From the NCBI GenBank assembly GCA_030035585.1, contig CM057482.1, positions 16,417,001-16,481,000 on the forward strand: 64,000 nucleotides of DNA, in the 5' to 3' direction. Shown here one piece after another: positions 1-11,136 of the stretch; positions within the stretch are counted from its first letter, which is position 1, and every line of letters starts with the position of its first letter. Made by a program: the position numbers and the translations under genes. The notes beneath the pieces are model-generated. The model did not search any database, was not told where the DNA came from, and worked only from the letters and a program-made list of their open reading frames with translations. Origin of the DNA: Dugong dugon (lineage: Eukaryota; Chordata; Mammalia; Sirenia; Dugongidae).

Positions 1-483
1 GAAATATTTCTGACTGTCTCTGGCACTAGAGTTGGAAGGCAAGGACTTATAATAAGATATTGATGTGGTGAAATGGAGAGTGGGTTAAGTGCTGAAGGGA
101 AGGGGGATGGTCCTCACTAAAAGGTCTAGTTTTAAATGTAGGTGAAGAGAGCATTTAATTTACTCATTTAATCATTTTTTACTGGTTTTAACTGCAGGTA
201 AAGAAGGCATTTAATTTACTCATATAATCGTTTGTTTAAGCATGTTTCAAATACTGGGCCCTCTGCTGGCCTCAACTTTGTAAAATGACTAAGCCATGAT
301 CCATGAACACCAGGAGACAGGGGGAGCTTCTGGAAGAGTCAACTTTCAATAATTAGAATGTATCTTCCGTAATAAATGTTGCGGCAGAAATCTGTACATC
401 ACGTGGAAGCGGATAGGTACAACCAGTGAAAACACCATCGAGGAAATATTGACGTTTACCTGAAAAGCTTCTACAAAAGCAAT
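1..483. other. Unassigned intergenic sequence
   Basis: I see no gene, convincing ORF or recognisable repeat here. A short stretch is loosely repeated (tttaatttactcat near 153 and 210). Confidence 0.5.
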
Positions 484-720
484 GGGGTGTGGTGGAAAAG
501 CCCACATTTTGGTATCAAATAGACCTGGACTCAGACACCAGCCTCACCACTTCTTAGCTATGTGACCTCTCTGCCGTTCAGTCTTCTTACCTATAAAATG
601 GTTCAGATGATCCTTACTCACTGAGTTGGGGGCATAAATCAAATTAGATTGTTAGTGGAAAATGTCTAGCACAGTACCTGGCACAGACTAGATGCTCAAT
701 ACATGCTAGTATACTATGAC
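484..720 (+). repeat. MIR SINE fragment
   Basis: The order of landmarks is that of MIR: a cue like CTTAGCTATGTGACCT, then CTATAAAATGG, then CAGTACCTGGCACA and a CTCAATACATG-type end. It is an old tRNA-derived mammalian SINE in sense orientation. Confidence 0.8.
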
Positions 721-1081
721 TTGATATGGCCTCCCAAGTCCCTTCACACCGGGAAAATCTTAGCCTGAATGGGGAACACATATATTCTAGTGCTGTATAT
801 GTCTATTCTTTCACTCAAATTAACAAATTGGTATTTTTGTCTATACGACAAACTTTTATAAGCTGAAGTAGCCTTTCAGAGCCAACTTAATTCTAAATAC
901 ACCGACAAAACAGAGGGCTTCTCTGGGCAGGCAACCAGCATGTTTCTATAGCTCAGTTCTTCTAACTTTAATAAGAATTAGGACACCTGTCTGTAGTATG
1001 AGATGTCTTACGAGACTTTTCCACCAATATCCGTTCTCCCTTGTTTAAAAATATCATTATCCAGTTTTAGATGGTATTATG

Positions 1082-1490
1082 AATTAAATTGTTTCCCAAA
1101 AACGTATGTTGAAATTCTAACTTCTTTATCTGTGAGTGAACGTAGTCGTTAAGTGCTATGGCTGCTAACCAAAAGGTCGGCAGTTCAAATCCACCAGCCG
1201 CTCCCTAGAAACCCAATGGAGCAGTTCTACTCTGACCTATAAGGTCGCTATGAGTTGGAATCGACACATTGGCAAACAGGTTTGATTTTTTTTAATGGTA
1301 ACTGTGAATGTGACCTTGTTTAGGGAAATAGGGTTTTACTTTGCAGATGTTATCAATTAGGTTAATGAGGTCATACCAGAGCAAGGTGGGTTCTAATCCT
1401 ATATGTCATACACAAAGAGAAGACAGCATGTGGTGAGAATCTGCCTATAAGCCAAGAAACACAAAGAAATGCCCGGGGCTACAGAAGCCG
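1082..1490 (+). repeat. Ancient mammalian interspersed repeat, split by a SINE
   Basis: The left part (AATTGTTTCCCAAAAACGTATG) and right part (GTGAATGTGACCTTGTTTAGG, TTTGCAGATGTTATC, GAGGTCATACCAGAG) belong to one common mammalian repeat that I cannot name with confidence. An AfroSINE separates the halves. Confidence 0.5.
1141..1293 (+). mobile_element. AfroSINE, 5'-truncated
   Basis: Typical AfroSINE body: GCTGCTAACCAAAAGGTCGGCAG, CCACCAGCCGCTCC, GTTCTACTCTGACC, CGCTATGAGTTGGAATCGAC, then an A/T-rich tail. The flanks ctgtgagtgaac and ctgtgaatgtgac look like a diverged target-site duplication. Confidence 0.85.
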
Positions 1491-3590
1491 ATCATGCAAT
1501 CAGGATACATTGATAATTACTGGTGATTGGAATGCAAAAGTTGGAAACAAAAAGAAGGGTCAGTAGTTGGAAAATATGGCCTTGGTGATAGAAACGATGT
1601 CGGAGATCCCATGATAGAATTTTGCAAGACCAACAACTTCTTCATGGCAAATACCTTTTTTCACCAAGATAAACAGTGACTATACACATGGACCTCACTG
1701 GATGGAATACACAGGAATCAAATCGACTACATCTGTGGAAAGAGATGATTGAAAAGTTCAATATTATCAGTCAAAACAAGGCCAGGGGCCGACTGTGGAA
1801 CGGAATTTCAATTTGCTAATATGCCAAGTTCAAGCTGAAACTGAATAAAAATTAGAACTAGTCCACAAGAGCCAAAGTACAACCTTGAGTATATCCCACC
1901 TGAATTTAGAGATCATCTCAAGAACAGATTTGACACATTAAACACTAACGACTGAAGACCAGACAAGTTGTGGAAGGACATCAAGGACATCATACATGAA
2001 GAAAGCAAAAGGTCATTAAAAAGACAGGAAAGAAAGAAAAGACCAAAATAGGTGTCAGAAGAGACTTTGAAACTTGCTCTTAAAAGTAGAGCAGCTAAAG
2101 CAAAAGGAAGAAATGATGAAGTAAAAGAGCTGAACAGAAGATTTCAAAGGACAGCTCGAGAAGACAAAGTAAAGTGTTATAATGACACGTGCAAAGACCT
2201 GGAGATAGAAAACCAAAAGGGAAGAACGTGCTCGGCATTTCTCAAGCTGAAAGAACTGAAGAAAAAATTCAAGCCTCAAGTTGCAATAGTGAAGGATTCT
2301 ACGGGGAAAATAGTAAATGACGCAGGAAGCATCCAAAGAAGATGGAAGGAATACGAAGAGGCACTATACCAAAAAGAATTGGTCAACATTCAACCATTTC
2401 AGGAGGTAGCATATGATCAAGAACTGATGGTACTGAAGGAAGAAGCCCAAGCTTCACTGAAGGCGTTGGCAAAAAACGAGGCTCCAGGAATTGACAGAAT
2501 ACCAACTGAGATGTCTCAACAAACAAGTGCAGTGCTGAAGTGCTCACTCGTCTATGCCAAGAAATTTGGAAAACAGCTACCCGGCCAACCAACTGGAAGA
2601 GATCCATATTTATGCCTATTCCCAAGAAAGGTGATCCAACCAAATGCGGAAATTATCGAACAGTATCATTAATATCGAACTGTATCATTAATATCATACG
2701 CAAGTAAAATTTTGCTGAAGATCATTCAAAAGCAGCTACAGCAGTATATCGACAGAGAACTGCCAGAAATTCAAGCTGGATTCAGAAGAGAACGTGGAAC
2801 CAGGGATATCGTTGCTGATATCAGATGGATCCTGGCTGAAAGTAGAGAACACCAGAAAGATGTTTACCTGTGTTTTATTGACTATGCCAAGACATTCGAT
2901 TGCGTGAATCATAACAAATCATGGATAACACTGGGAAGAATGGGAGTTTCAGAACACTTAAGTGTGCTCCTGAGGAGCCTGCACATAGACCAAGAGGCAG
3001 TCATACGAACAGAACAAGGGGATACTACATGGTTTAAAGCCAGGAAAGGTGTGCGTCAGGGTTGTATCCTTTCACCACACTTAATTCAATTTGTATGCCA
3101 AACAAATAATCCGAGAAGCTGGACTATATGAAGAGGAATGGGGCATCAGGATTGGAGGAAGACTCATTAACAACCTGCATTATGCAGATGACACAGCCTT
3201 GCTTGCTGAAAGTGAAAAGGACTTGAAGCATTTACTGATGAAGATCAAAGACCACAGCCTGCAATATGGATTACACTTCAACATAAAGAAAACAAAAATC
3301 CTCACAACTGGACCAATGAGCAACATCACGATAAACAGAAAAGGTTGAAGTTGTCAACGATTTCATTTTACTTGGATCCACAATCAACACCCATGGAAGC
3401 AGCAGTCAAGAAATCAAAAGACACATTGCATTGGGCAAATCTGCTGCAAAAGACCTCTTTAAAGTGTTAAAAAGCAAAGATGTCACCTTGAAGCCTAAGG
3501 TGCACCTGACCTAAGCCCTGGTGTTTTCAGTCGCCTCATATGCATGCTGGAACCAACTTGTTGGCGCCTAACAACAACAACAAAAGAAAA
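1490..3590 (+). mobile_element. RTE/BovB-type LINE, 5'-truncated and broken
   Basis: This is a non-LTR retrotransposon of the RTE clade. The first part reads as an apurinic endonuclease in interrupted frames (TGDWNAKVG near 1525, then YTWTSLDG and RNQIDYI near 1685-1735). The reverse transcriptase follows in three pieces: 2052-2672 (thumb-side region with a PGIDRIPTEM motif), 2712-3131 (FIDYAKTFDCVNH and GVRQGCILSP) and 3091-3348 (the catalytic YADDTALLAES). Stops and frameshifts between the pieces make it dead. The end carries the family's 3' tail of CAACAACAACAA after an apparent internal deletion near 3540. RTE/BovB is the likely source of machinery for SINEs with the same tail. RTE family membership is secure; the exact subfamily is not. 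Confidence 0.9.
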
Positions 3591-4095
3591 AAACAGCATC
3601 CCGAGTTTGGGTCTCACCATTTAAAAATCACCCTTGTTGTTATAAAAATTTCTTTGTGGCATATTGTCAAGTTATTTTGGCATATACTTCAGAGAGAGAG
3701 TGTTTAAGCTTTACCTGTCATTAAAATCTTATGAGGGATTAGTTTATCCAGTTGTTTTCCTATCAATTTATGAAGAGTTTGACACATTAAAAATAGATAG
3801 ATTTTATTGGGATGGATGGTAGGGAGGGCTAGCTAGGTCTAGGAGAGTGTGCATTAATCACAGAGGTAAAGGTGATTGGTAAGAAGACACCAAGAAGCAC
3901 AGGCAAAGAAAAGTCATTTCTTTACTCCAGGAAAACCTGAAGAACATACCTGCACAAAGCCAGACCATACAGAGCAAGAGATCCAGCTGCAAACCCCAGT
4001 CAGAAGGACAAGCCTATCCCTGGGCCTCCCTTCTCTAGGAAAGCACATGGCAGCCAGTGCTTCTGCCCGATCAGGATGAGGGCTGTGTTAGATCA
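3591..4095. other. Unassigned intergenic sequence
   Basis: I see no gene or repeat that I can name. The short open frame at 3876-4079 has no recognisable domain. Confidence 0.4.
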
Positions 4096-4262
4096 GAGAG
4101 CCTCAGACTCGCTGCACAGTAGAATCACCTGGAGAGTTTTAAAAGTTTCTGATGCCCAGGCTACACCCTAGCCCAATTAAGTTCTAGGGGTGAAAATCCT
4201 CCAAAGTTCCTCAAGTGATTCCAACATATTCAGCAAAGGTTAAGAACCTCTGTGCTAGATAT
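4096..4262 (+). repeat. MER5A-like hAT-Charlie MITE
   Basis: The landmarks CAGTAGAATCACCTGGAGAG, TGATGCCCAGGCTACACCC and AAGGTTAAGAACCTCTG are those of the MER5A/B non-autonomous DNA transposons. Confidence 0.7.
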
Positions 4263-4579
4263 TCCAAGCCCATATTCTCCTGGCCTCTCCTGACAGTTCT
4301 GGAGACTCTGGCTACTGGCTCACCCTGATGTCCAGGTCCAAGTAGCCAGCACATTTCAATCCCAGCATCTTCCTAGAGTTTCATGAGAGATTAGTGACTC
4401 AAAGATCAATTTCTCAGGTGTACCATTTCTTAGCAGGAACAGGCTTCAGACCAGGCTGCTGCAAACAGTTGTGCTGTGCACAACCTAGAGGACAAAGGGA
4501 CTGCAATTACAGCCCCAACTCTGCTTACTAAGCCGTCACCCTGGCTCTGGACACAAGCAACTGAGGAGGGACTGCCTAC

Positions 4580-5700
4580 TTTTTTTTTTTCAATTGTACT
4601 TTAGGTGAAAGTTTACAGAACAAATAGTTTCTCATTGAACAGTCAGTACACATATTGTTTTATGACATTGGTTAACAACCCCATGACATGTCAATACTCT
4701 CCCTTTTTGACCTTGGAGGACATTTTTTTTTTTTAGTGAAAATATTCATAGCTAAAGATACACCATTTCAAAAATTTCTACCTGTACAATTCAGTGACAT
4801 TGATTACATTCTTCCAGTTGTGCTGCCATTCTCACTATCTCTTTCCAAATTATTCCATCACCATTATCTTCAACTCACTGACCCCTAGGCTTCCCATCAA
4901 ACCCCCTGAGGTGCTGTTGTCAGTTTAATCTCACATAGATAATTCTTTTTTTTTTTTCTGTACTTTAGATGAAGGTTTGCAAAACAAATAGTTTCACATA
5001 AAACAGTTAGTACACATATTATCCTATGACAATGGTTAAAAACCCCACGACATGTCAAGACAGTCCCTTCTCAAACTTGAGTTCCCTATCACCAGTTTTC
5101 CTGTCCCCTCCTGCCTTCTAGTCCTTGTCCCTGGACTGCTGTGCCTCATTAGTCCTGTTTTGTTTTATGGAGCTGACCAACGCCAGCTGAATGGTGAACT
5201 TTGGGAGTGACTTCACCACTGGGCTAAAAGGGTGTTCGGCAGCCATGCTCTCGGGGTTTCTCCAGTCTCTGTCAGGCCAGTAAATATGGTCATTTGTGAG
5301 TTAGAATTTTGTTCTACATCCTACTCCAGCTCTGTCTAGGACCCTCTATTGTGATCCCAGTCAGAGCAGTCAGTGGTGGTTGGTGGGCACCATCTAGCTG
5401 TACTGGACTCAGTCTGGTGGAGGCCGTGTTAGCTGTGGTCCATTGGTTCTTTGGACTAATCTTTTCCTAGTATCCTGTTCTCTTCATTCTCCCTTGCTCC
5501 CGAAGGGGTGAGACTAGTGGAGTATCTTAGATGGCTGCTCACAGGCTTTTAAGACCTCAGATGCTACTCACCAAGGTAGAATGTTGAACATTGTCTTTAT
5601 AAACCGTGTTATGCCAATCGAGCTAGATGTTCCCCAAGACCATGGTCCCCACAGCCCTCTGCTCGAAGCTTTCTTACTTTTAAACACCTCATCCCCTTCC
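4580..5700 (-). mobile_element. L1 3' UTR, antisense (two 3' ends in series)
   Basis: A T-run at 4580 is followed by the L1 3'-UTR sequence also found at 58190 (GGTGAAAGTTTACAGAACAAATAGTTT...GACATTGGTTAACAACCCC). A second T-run and a second copy of the same 3' end start near 4950, so two L1 3' ends lie in series. No ORF2 remains. Confidence 0.75.
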
Positions 5701-6205
5701 TTTATTTTTTTTTAAATTTTTTCCCATACAAAAATTTATACATATATTGTTATGTGACTCTAATTGCTCTCTGCATACTGTGACAGCACACACCTCCTTT
5801 CCACCCGATTCCCCACGTCCATTCAACCAGCTCCTAAACTTCTCTGCCTTCCCATCTCACCTCCAGACAGAAGCTGCCCATTTAGTCTCTTGTATCTACT
5901 TGAGCTAAAACGCACACTCCTCATGAGTATCACTTTATGTCCCACAGTCCAGTCCAATCCTTGTCTGAAGAGTTGGCCTCGGAAATTGTTTTATTTCTGG
6001 GCTGATAGAGAATCCAAGGGCCATGCTTTCCAGGGTTCCTCCAGTCTCAGTCAGACCATTAAGTCTGGTCTTCTTACTAGAATTTGAGTTCTGCATCCCA
6101 CCTTTCTCTTGCTCCATCTGGGACTCTCTGTTGTGTTCCCTGTCAGGGAGTCATTGGTGGTAGCTGGGCACTGTCTAGTTCTTCTGGTCTCAGGCGGGAG
6201 TGCCT
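5700..6205 (-). mobile_element. L1 3' UTR of a second subfamily, antisense
   Basis: Another T-rich start leads into related but distinct 3'-UTR sequence (phrases such as TCAGTCAGACCATTAAGTCTGGTCTTC and GAGTCATTGGTGGTAGCTGGGCAC that parallel 5270-5400 and 59150-59180). It contains no coding sequence. Confidence 0.65.
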
Positions 6206-6271
6206 ACTTTAAATTCTTTCAAAGGTGCTAAAGGGCCAATAAGTGGCCCTGCTTCAGGCCTGCATGATGTA

Positions 6272-6446
6272 TAGGCAGAGATTCAAGGACCACCTGCATC
6301 AGAATTACCTGGGGGCTTATTAAAATACAGATTCCTGGGCCCTCACCCCAGTCCTAATGAACCAGATCTCCGGAGGCTGGGCCTAGCAATCAATATCCCA
6401 AGTGGTTTCCATTCAAACTGAAGTTTAGTGACCACTGGCCTAGGAT
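6272..6446 (+). repeat. MER5A-like hAT-Charlie MITE
   Basis: Landmarks: CACCTGCATCAGAATTACCTGG, AAAATACAGATTCCTGGGCCC, then GGCTGGGCCTAGCAATC. Confidence 0.8.
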
Positions 6447-7247
6447 ATGGGATGGCCTTTCAATAAATTGAATTGAGCACCTTCTACATGCCAGGCCCGT
6501 GCCACCTTTCAGGGATATAAGACCAAATAAGACACCATCCCTACCTCATGCATCCTGGCCTAGAGGGAGACACAGAAAAAAGATGTGGGTCCCAGAAGGA
6601 GCCCAAGTTATGTCTTCTGCTGGGGTTCAGATGGGGCTGGCATGTTCAGAGAACCAGTGAGCAGACCCAGAAATCTCTACATTAGGGATTGAAGCTCCTC
6701 CCAGGAGAACAGTCATCTCAGGGAAGTGGGAGCCAGGCACCACGAGCCTGACCCACCAACAAAGCCTCTGTTGTCAGAAAGGAGGAATGGCTTCGGGGCA
6801 GCTCAGTGTCTGACACATGTTTGTCTCTGGGCCAGGGTCCACTACCTGACCCCCATTTCCACCCTGTGGTTATACATCTGAGTCCTGTGGGAAGCTAGGG
6901 GACTGTACATTAAACCTGAAAGAGCTGTTTCCCTATGACCCCTATAAACTGTTTGGGCAGAAGGAATATTACTTTGGGACCCCACCAACGGAGCATACAC
7001 ATAAAGGAGGAGGCATTCTTTGCCACTTCACAGAACAACAATTCACAGCTTTGGCACTTCCTCTGCTCCTCCTCATCAGCCATAGGAGGAGACTGTGGTG
7101 CCTGGTGGACACAGCTGTGCCCAGGGGAGGTGTCAGCAATGCCCAGTGAACAGAGCATTGTCTAGCAGAGAAGTGTCTACAGCTGGAACAGTAGAGGAGG
7201 GATAACCTGCAGACACCGGGTAGTAACTAGCTAGACTTATCTTTGAT
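6447..7247. other. Intergenic sequence left of the provirus
   Basis: An ancient repeat fragment (AATTGAGCACCTTCTACATGCCAGG) lies near 6465-6590. The open frames 6910-7158 on one strand and 6935-7165 on the other lie opposite each other and show no domain. I see no gene. Confidence 0.4.
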
Positions 7248-7251
7248 CATA

Positions 7252-7837
7252 TGTTACCAAAGCAGGTCCTGCTCGGTGCAGCTTCTCATCAATAAAGACA
7301 TACTGAGATGCGGATTGAGGAAGAGCATTTATTGCAAGTGCCCAGGCAAATCAAGCTCCTCAAATCAAGCTCCCGAACAAGGGAGGCAGAACATTTCATA
7401 CCGTCTCTCACAAGGAAGTGCATACAAACATCACAGACTACATAGGCTATCATGGCACTCAGGGGCAGTAAGACATGTGGGCAGTAAGACATGTATGCTA
7501 CTAAGTTGGGTTTGACTCGCTTGAGCCACATGCAGTGCTTTGAGGACAATGGACAGGAGGGTGCTTGGTCTGAGCAGCTGCTAATTGAGCCACACTCAGC
7601 GCTATCACTTAAGGTTTTATCTGAGAGTGGCTAAGCAGCTTCTAGGAAACCCTGGTGGTATAGTGGTTAAGAGTTACGGTTAGCAATTCAAATCTACCAG
7701 GCGCTCCTTGGAAACCCTATAGTGGCTGTTCTACTCTGTCCTATAGGGTCCCTATGAGTCGGAATAGACTTGATGGCAGTGGATTTTTTTTTTTTTTTTT
7801 TTTCCAGTTAAGCAGCTCCTGGCTGCATTGGCTATCA
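7252..7837 (-). repeat. 3' LTR of the provirus (contains an AfroSINE)
   Basis: Read on the minus strand it starts TGATAGCCAATGCAGCCAGG and ends GGTAACA. It matches the 5' LTR and the solo LTR at 16484-16933, including the AATAAA-type signal (complement near 7345) and the TCAATAAAGACATACTGAG-type block near its end (read on the plus strand). Confidence 0.85.
7644..7803 (+). mobile_element. AfroSINE inside the 3' LTR
   Basis: It has a full-length head (GGAAACCCTGGTGGTATAGTGG), a body and a long T/A tail. A near-perfect 12-bp target duplication, TAAGCAGCTTCT at 7632-7643 and TAAGCAGCTCCT at 7809-7820, shows that it inserted into the older LTR. Confidence 0.9.
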
Positions 7838-7838
7838 A

Positions 7839-7853
7839 TCCCTCCTTCTCTTT
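7839..7853 (-). other. Polypurine tract of the provirus
   Basis: The minus strand reads AAAGAGAAGGAGGGA immediately before the first base of the 3' LTR. This is where plus-strand DNA synthesis starts in retroviruses. Confidence 0.75.
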
Positions 7854-7904
7854 GGGCAACGGCTCTTCAATGTAGGGGATTGTATTGAATATAAGCCTCT
7901 ATGC

Positions 7905-8260
7905 TTAGTGTTTTTTTATTTTATTTTTATTTTTTAGCTTGCACTGAGACAAAGAGGGAACTATTATATAGAACAGCAAACAAAAATTCCTGTTACAATT
8001 AAAGAAAATAAAAATAGTAAACAAATGCTTTAGCCAATTATAGTTAGGTAACCAGGAGGTGAGCCAGTCAAGGATATTTAACCTATCTTGGTTAGGAACA
8101 TGAAGCCAAGCAGCTTTCTGACATATTGACAAGTCCAATGTTTAGTCATATTGGTCACACTTGCTACTGATTGTGCTAATCTGACAAAAGCGTTACTATG
8201 CCAAGACCATGTGAGGGACAGAGCTAGGAGAAGAATGAAGGTGAGGTACCACAGTTTCAT
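7905..8260 (-). pseudogene. env remnant (N-terminal part)
   Basis: The frame at 8260-8078 opens with a hydrophobic leader-like segment (MKLWYL, then a leucine-rich stretch), followed by a serine/asparagine-rich region ending in a WTCQ motif. This resembles the start of gammaretrovirus-type envelope surface subunits. It ends after about 60 residues and continues only as another broken frame to 7905. The fusion peptide, transmembrane subunit and most of the surface subunit are absent, so no envelope function can remain. Confidence 0.55.
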
Positions 8261-8499
8261 ATTTGCATGAAACAGGGTCTACTTTAAGAGACCTACTGTC
8301 TTAAACAGGTGAAATATGAACAGGAAGGAAAAAACCACAGTTAACAAATGCTGTAGGTTAGAAACTCAGTCTCTTAAACAGATACTTCAGTTCTTGTAAT
8401 GGCTCACAGTTCAGTTGTCCTGAAGAGTTGTTGTAGGGTTGGAGTCTGGAGCAGGAGCCACTTTCAGCTAGGTGTGGTGAATCCAAGGTTTTACTCCTT

Positions 8500-9470
8500 T
8501 CAGTTTGATGGCCGTATGTGTGATGAGAAGCACCTTGAAGGGTCTGTCCACTTAGGCTGAAGAGGCTCATCTTTCCAGGCATGCAGCAGGACCCAATCTC
8601 CAGATTGAAATGGGTGGACCGTCACCTCAAAAGTGTGCTCTTTTCTGGCAAGGGTGTATCTATGAAGAGAATAAAGGACAGCAGACAAAGAATGCAAATA
8701 CTTTTATAGTTTTTTTCACCCGATACGATTAAATGGTCACCATTTGTCAGCCCATGATTTTCAGAAGGGGCTTCCTGTGCTAGCTCAAAAGGGCTTAATT
8801 CGAGCTTGCTTCTTGGAGCTGCCCTAACCCTAAGCAAGGCTACAGAGAGAGCCTGTATCCATGTTAATGTTGCCTCTTGACACATCTTTGCTATGTGTCT
8901 TTTAAGTGTCTGGTTCATTCTTTCAACGTTTCCACTGGATTAGGGTCTCCAGGCTGCATGTAGTTGCCATTTGATGTCCAGGAAATGTGCAAGTTTTTGG
9001 GTTACATCGGCGACAAAGTGAGGTCCTTTATCATTTCCCATGGAAGCAGGTAATCAAAACCATGGAATGATGTCATGTATAAGATGTTTAGCTACTTCTT
9101 TAGCTTTTTCAGTTCTACATAGGAAGGCTTCAACTCAACTGGAAAAGGTGCCTACAAAGACTAAAAGATACTAGTAGTTTTCAACAGTGTAAGGTATTTC
9201 AGTAAAATCTAGTTGCCAATCTTTTCTAGGTGCTGGGCCTTGGTACTGTACTCCAGGGAAGGAGGGAGGATGATGAGTTTTTGGATTGTTTTTTTATATG
9301 GATGGGACACCTTTTGATTACTTTGTCTGTGGTAGAATGAACTTTAATGATTAATATATGCTGTCTTACCCCTTCATACATACTTTCATGTCCATTAGTG
9401 GGAGGCTACATGGGCTTTTTTCAAAATGGGGTACAGCATTTGTTTGGGAACTAGAACTTTTCCTTGCAGA
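8500..9470 (-). pseudogene. pol remnant: integrase
   Basis: Minus-strand frames at 8918-8622 and 8697-8500 carry pieces characteristic of the C-terminal half of gammaretroviral integrase: TLKRHIAKMCQE, TWIQAL, RAAPRSKLELSPFE and, further on, VHPFQSGDWVLL and WKDEPLQPKW. The upstream 9470-8920 stretch appears to hold the catalytic core in interrupted form. Several frame changes and stops separate the parts. Integrase joins proviral DNA to host chromosomes; this copy is inactive. Confidence 0.8.
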
Positions 9471-9478
9471 GTACATTT

Positions 9479-9975
9479 CTAGTTTCCTACATCTTGAGTG
9501 GCCCCCCAATCTTTAGCCCTTTTGAGGTCTTCTTCTGAATATCCTGGGTCTTCTTCTTTTGAGATCTCTATCTGGGATATCAAGGGGGCCGCAGTGGCAG
9601 ATGGTGATTGAGTTTTGGCCACTGCTTTTGTGGTTTCATCAGCTCTCTGGTTTCCTTTAACTTCCAGTCCTGGAAGGGGGCTCCTTCTGATGGACATTGA
9701 CTTTTCCTGCCTCAATGCATCCAACAGCAAACCACTTGCTCAAAAATCAAAAAGCAATACAGCCACTTTCTTCTATAAGTTCTTCCTTCAAATGCAAATC
9801 TTCCATTCTTTCAGCATTGTGGTTCTGCATGTCTTTTCAAATGCAAATCTGGCTGGGGCTCAGGTTTTTCATCTAAGCCCCCACTCTATACACAGGGCTA
9901 CTGGCTTGAAAGAAAAAGCCCATGTTTCTTCCCGGGCATATCCTAGTTCCCCTTTTAGCATATCCAATTAAGTAC
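9479..9975 (-). pseudogene. pol remnant: RNase H
   Basis: The frame at 9730-9479 ends with a GNQRADETTKAVAK motif, the conserved helix at the end of gammaretroviral RNase H (usual form GNxxAD). Upstream sequence to about 9975 continues the domain with stops. It lies directly before the integrase remnant in the expected pol order. Confidence 0.7.
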
Positions 9976-10315
9976 TGGCTGAAGGTGGAGTTACAAGCTC
10001 TCTGTAATCTATAATACCCAATATTCATTTCTACCATACATTTTCTCATCCCGCTTTCTTTCTTTAGTACAGAACAAATCTAACTGCAGTATGGAGTTAT
10101 AATTTAAGGATCCATTCTCAAGTCAGCATTTGCCATCCCCGAGCTCATATTGGGGCCAGGTGGTGTTACAAAAAAAAATTCATTTTAGACTTTTCCATTG
10201 GGTCATATCCAAAATAAGATCATTTCTTTAAAATACACCCTAGAGGACTACATTCCGGAATGCTCGAATTATTTCTGATGGTACCAAAATATACAACTAC
10301 AGAACGCCTATTTAA

Positions 10316-10540
10316 AACAAAAGTATTTGACACGAACTTCATTGGCTAAGCATTACCAGAGTCTACATTCTGTCTACTTTTTCTATAAATAGGACTTATT
10401 TCTATACCAAACCTGGAGTCACAGACAGCTGTTCAAAATGAAAATGTTTGACCCAACCTTGGCTGGCTAAGCATTACCAGAGCTATAGTCTATCTGCTTT
10501 CTAAACAATAGGACTCATTTCTGTACTCACCAAGGGAGTC
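10316..10540 (-). repeat. Two-copy tandem repeat, period about 121 bp, in the proviral leader
   Basis: The block from about 10323 (GTATTTGAC..., GGCTAAGCATTACCAGAG, ATAGGACTTATTTCT) recurs from about 10444 (GTTTGACC..., GGCTAAGCATTACCAGAG, ATAGGACTCATTTCT). The shared GGCTAAGCATTACCAGAG cores start at 10344 and 10465. Confidence 0.8.
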
Positions 10541-10733
10541 TTATCCTTCTTCCTGGGCACCTGACACCATTCTCTCTCCTCCTCACATAGTCTGCCACCA
10601 AGGGGTCTTGAGGTAGGCTCCAACCTTGATGGCCAAAATGAATCTCTCCTGGAGAAAGATTACCAGTGTGCACGTGGGAGAAGCAGTCAGTTTCTGTCTG
10701 CTGGAGGCGATCTCAGGAGTCAGGCGGCACTGG

Positions 10734-10751
10734 TCCCATCTGGGGTCACCA
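10734..10751 (-). other. Candidate primer-binding site, tRNA-Trp-like
   Basis: Five bases inside the 5' LTR the minus strand reads TGGTGACCCCAGATGGGA. The first ten bases are complementary to the 3' end of vertebrate tRNA-Trp (which ends GGGGTCACCA); the following bases match poorly. Confidence 0.55.
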
Positions 10752-10756
10752 GAATT

Positions 10757-11132
10757 TGTTACCCAAAGCAAGTCCTGCTCAGTGCAGCTTCTCGTCAATA
10801 AAGACACACTGAGATGAGGATTGAGGAAGAGCATTTATTGCAAGCACGCAGGCAAGGAGCAAGAAGGTATGTACCTCAAATCAAGCTCCCCGAACAAAAG
10901 GAGGCAGAACCTTTTATTCCATCTCTCACGAGGAAGTACATACAAACATCATGGACTACATAGGTTATCATGGCATGTAGGCGCAGTCAGACAAGTTACA
11001 TTTTTTTCTTTGGCATGTAGGCTAGTGAACTGGGTTGGACTGGCTTGAGCCACACTCAGTGCTTCATCTAGTGCTATTGCCTAAGGTTTTGTCTGATAGT
11101 GGTTAAGCAGCTCCTGGCTGGGTTGGCTATCA
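10757..11132 (-). repeat. 5' LTR of the provirus
   Basis: Begins TGATAGCCAACCCAGCCAGG and ends GGGTAACA on the minus strand. It matches the 3' LTR at 7252-7837 and the solo LTR at 16484, and is followed inward by the primer-binding-site candidate. Flanked by CATA. Confidence 0.9.
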
Positions 11133-11136
11133 CATA

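Larger units (their letters stand above)
7252..11132 (-). mobile_element. Degraded gammaretrovirus-like endogenous provirus
   Basis: The element reads leftward: 5' LTR (11132-10757), primer-binding-site candidate, leader, pol and env remnants, polypurine tract, 3' LTR (7837-7252). The 4-bp flanks are identical (CATA at 7248-7251 and 11133-11136), which fixes the ends and fits gammaretroviral integration. Most of gag, protease and reverse transcriptase is missing, env is only a short remnant, and every frame has stops. A later AfroSINE interrupts the 3' LTR. The LTRs have diverged visibly, so the insertion is old. Confidence 0.85.

Noticed and set aside
1..7247. Possible LARP6 exons, expected beyond THAP10 by human synteny
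   Set aside because: I found no LARP6-like coding sequence or CpG island here; it probably lies to the left of the window.
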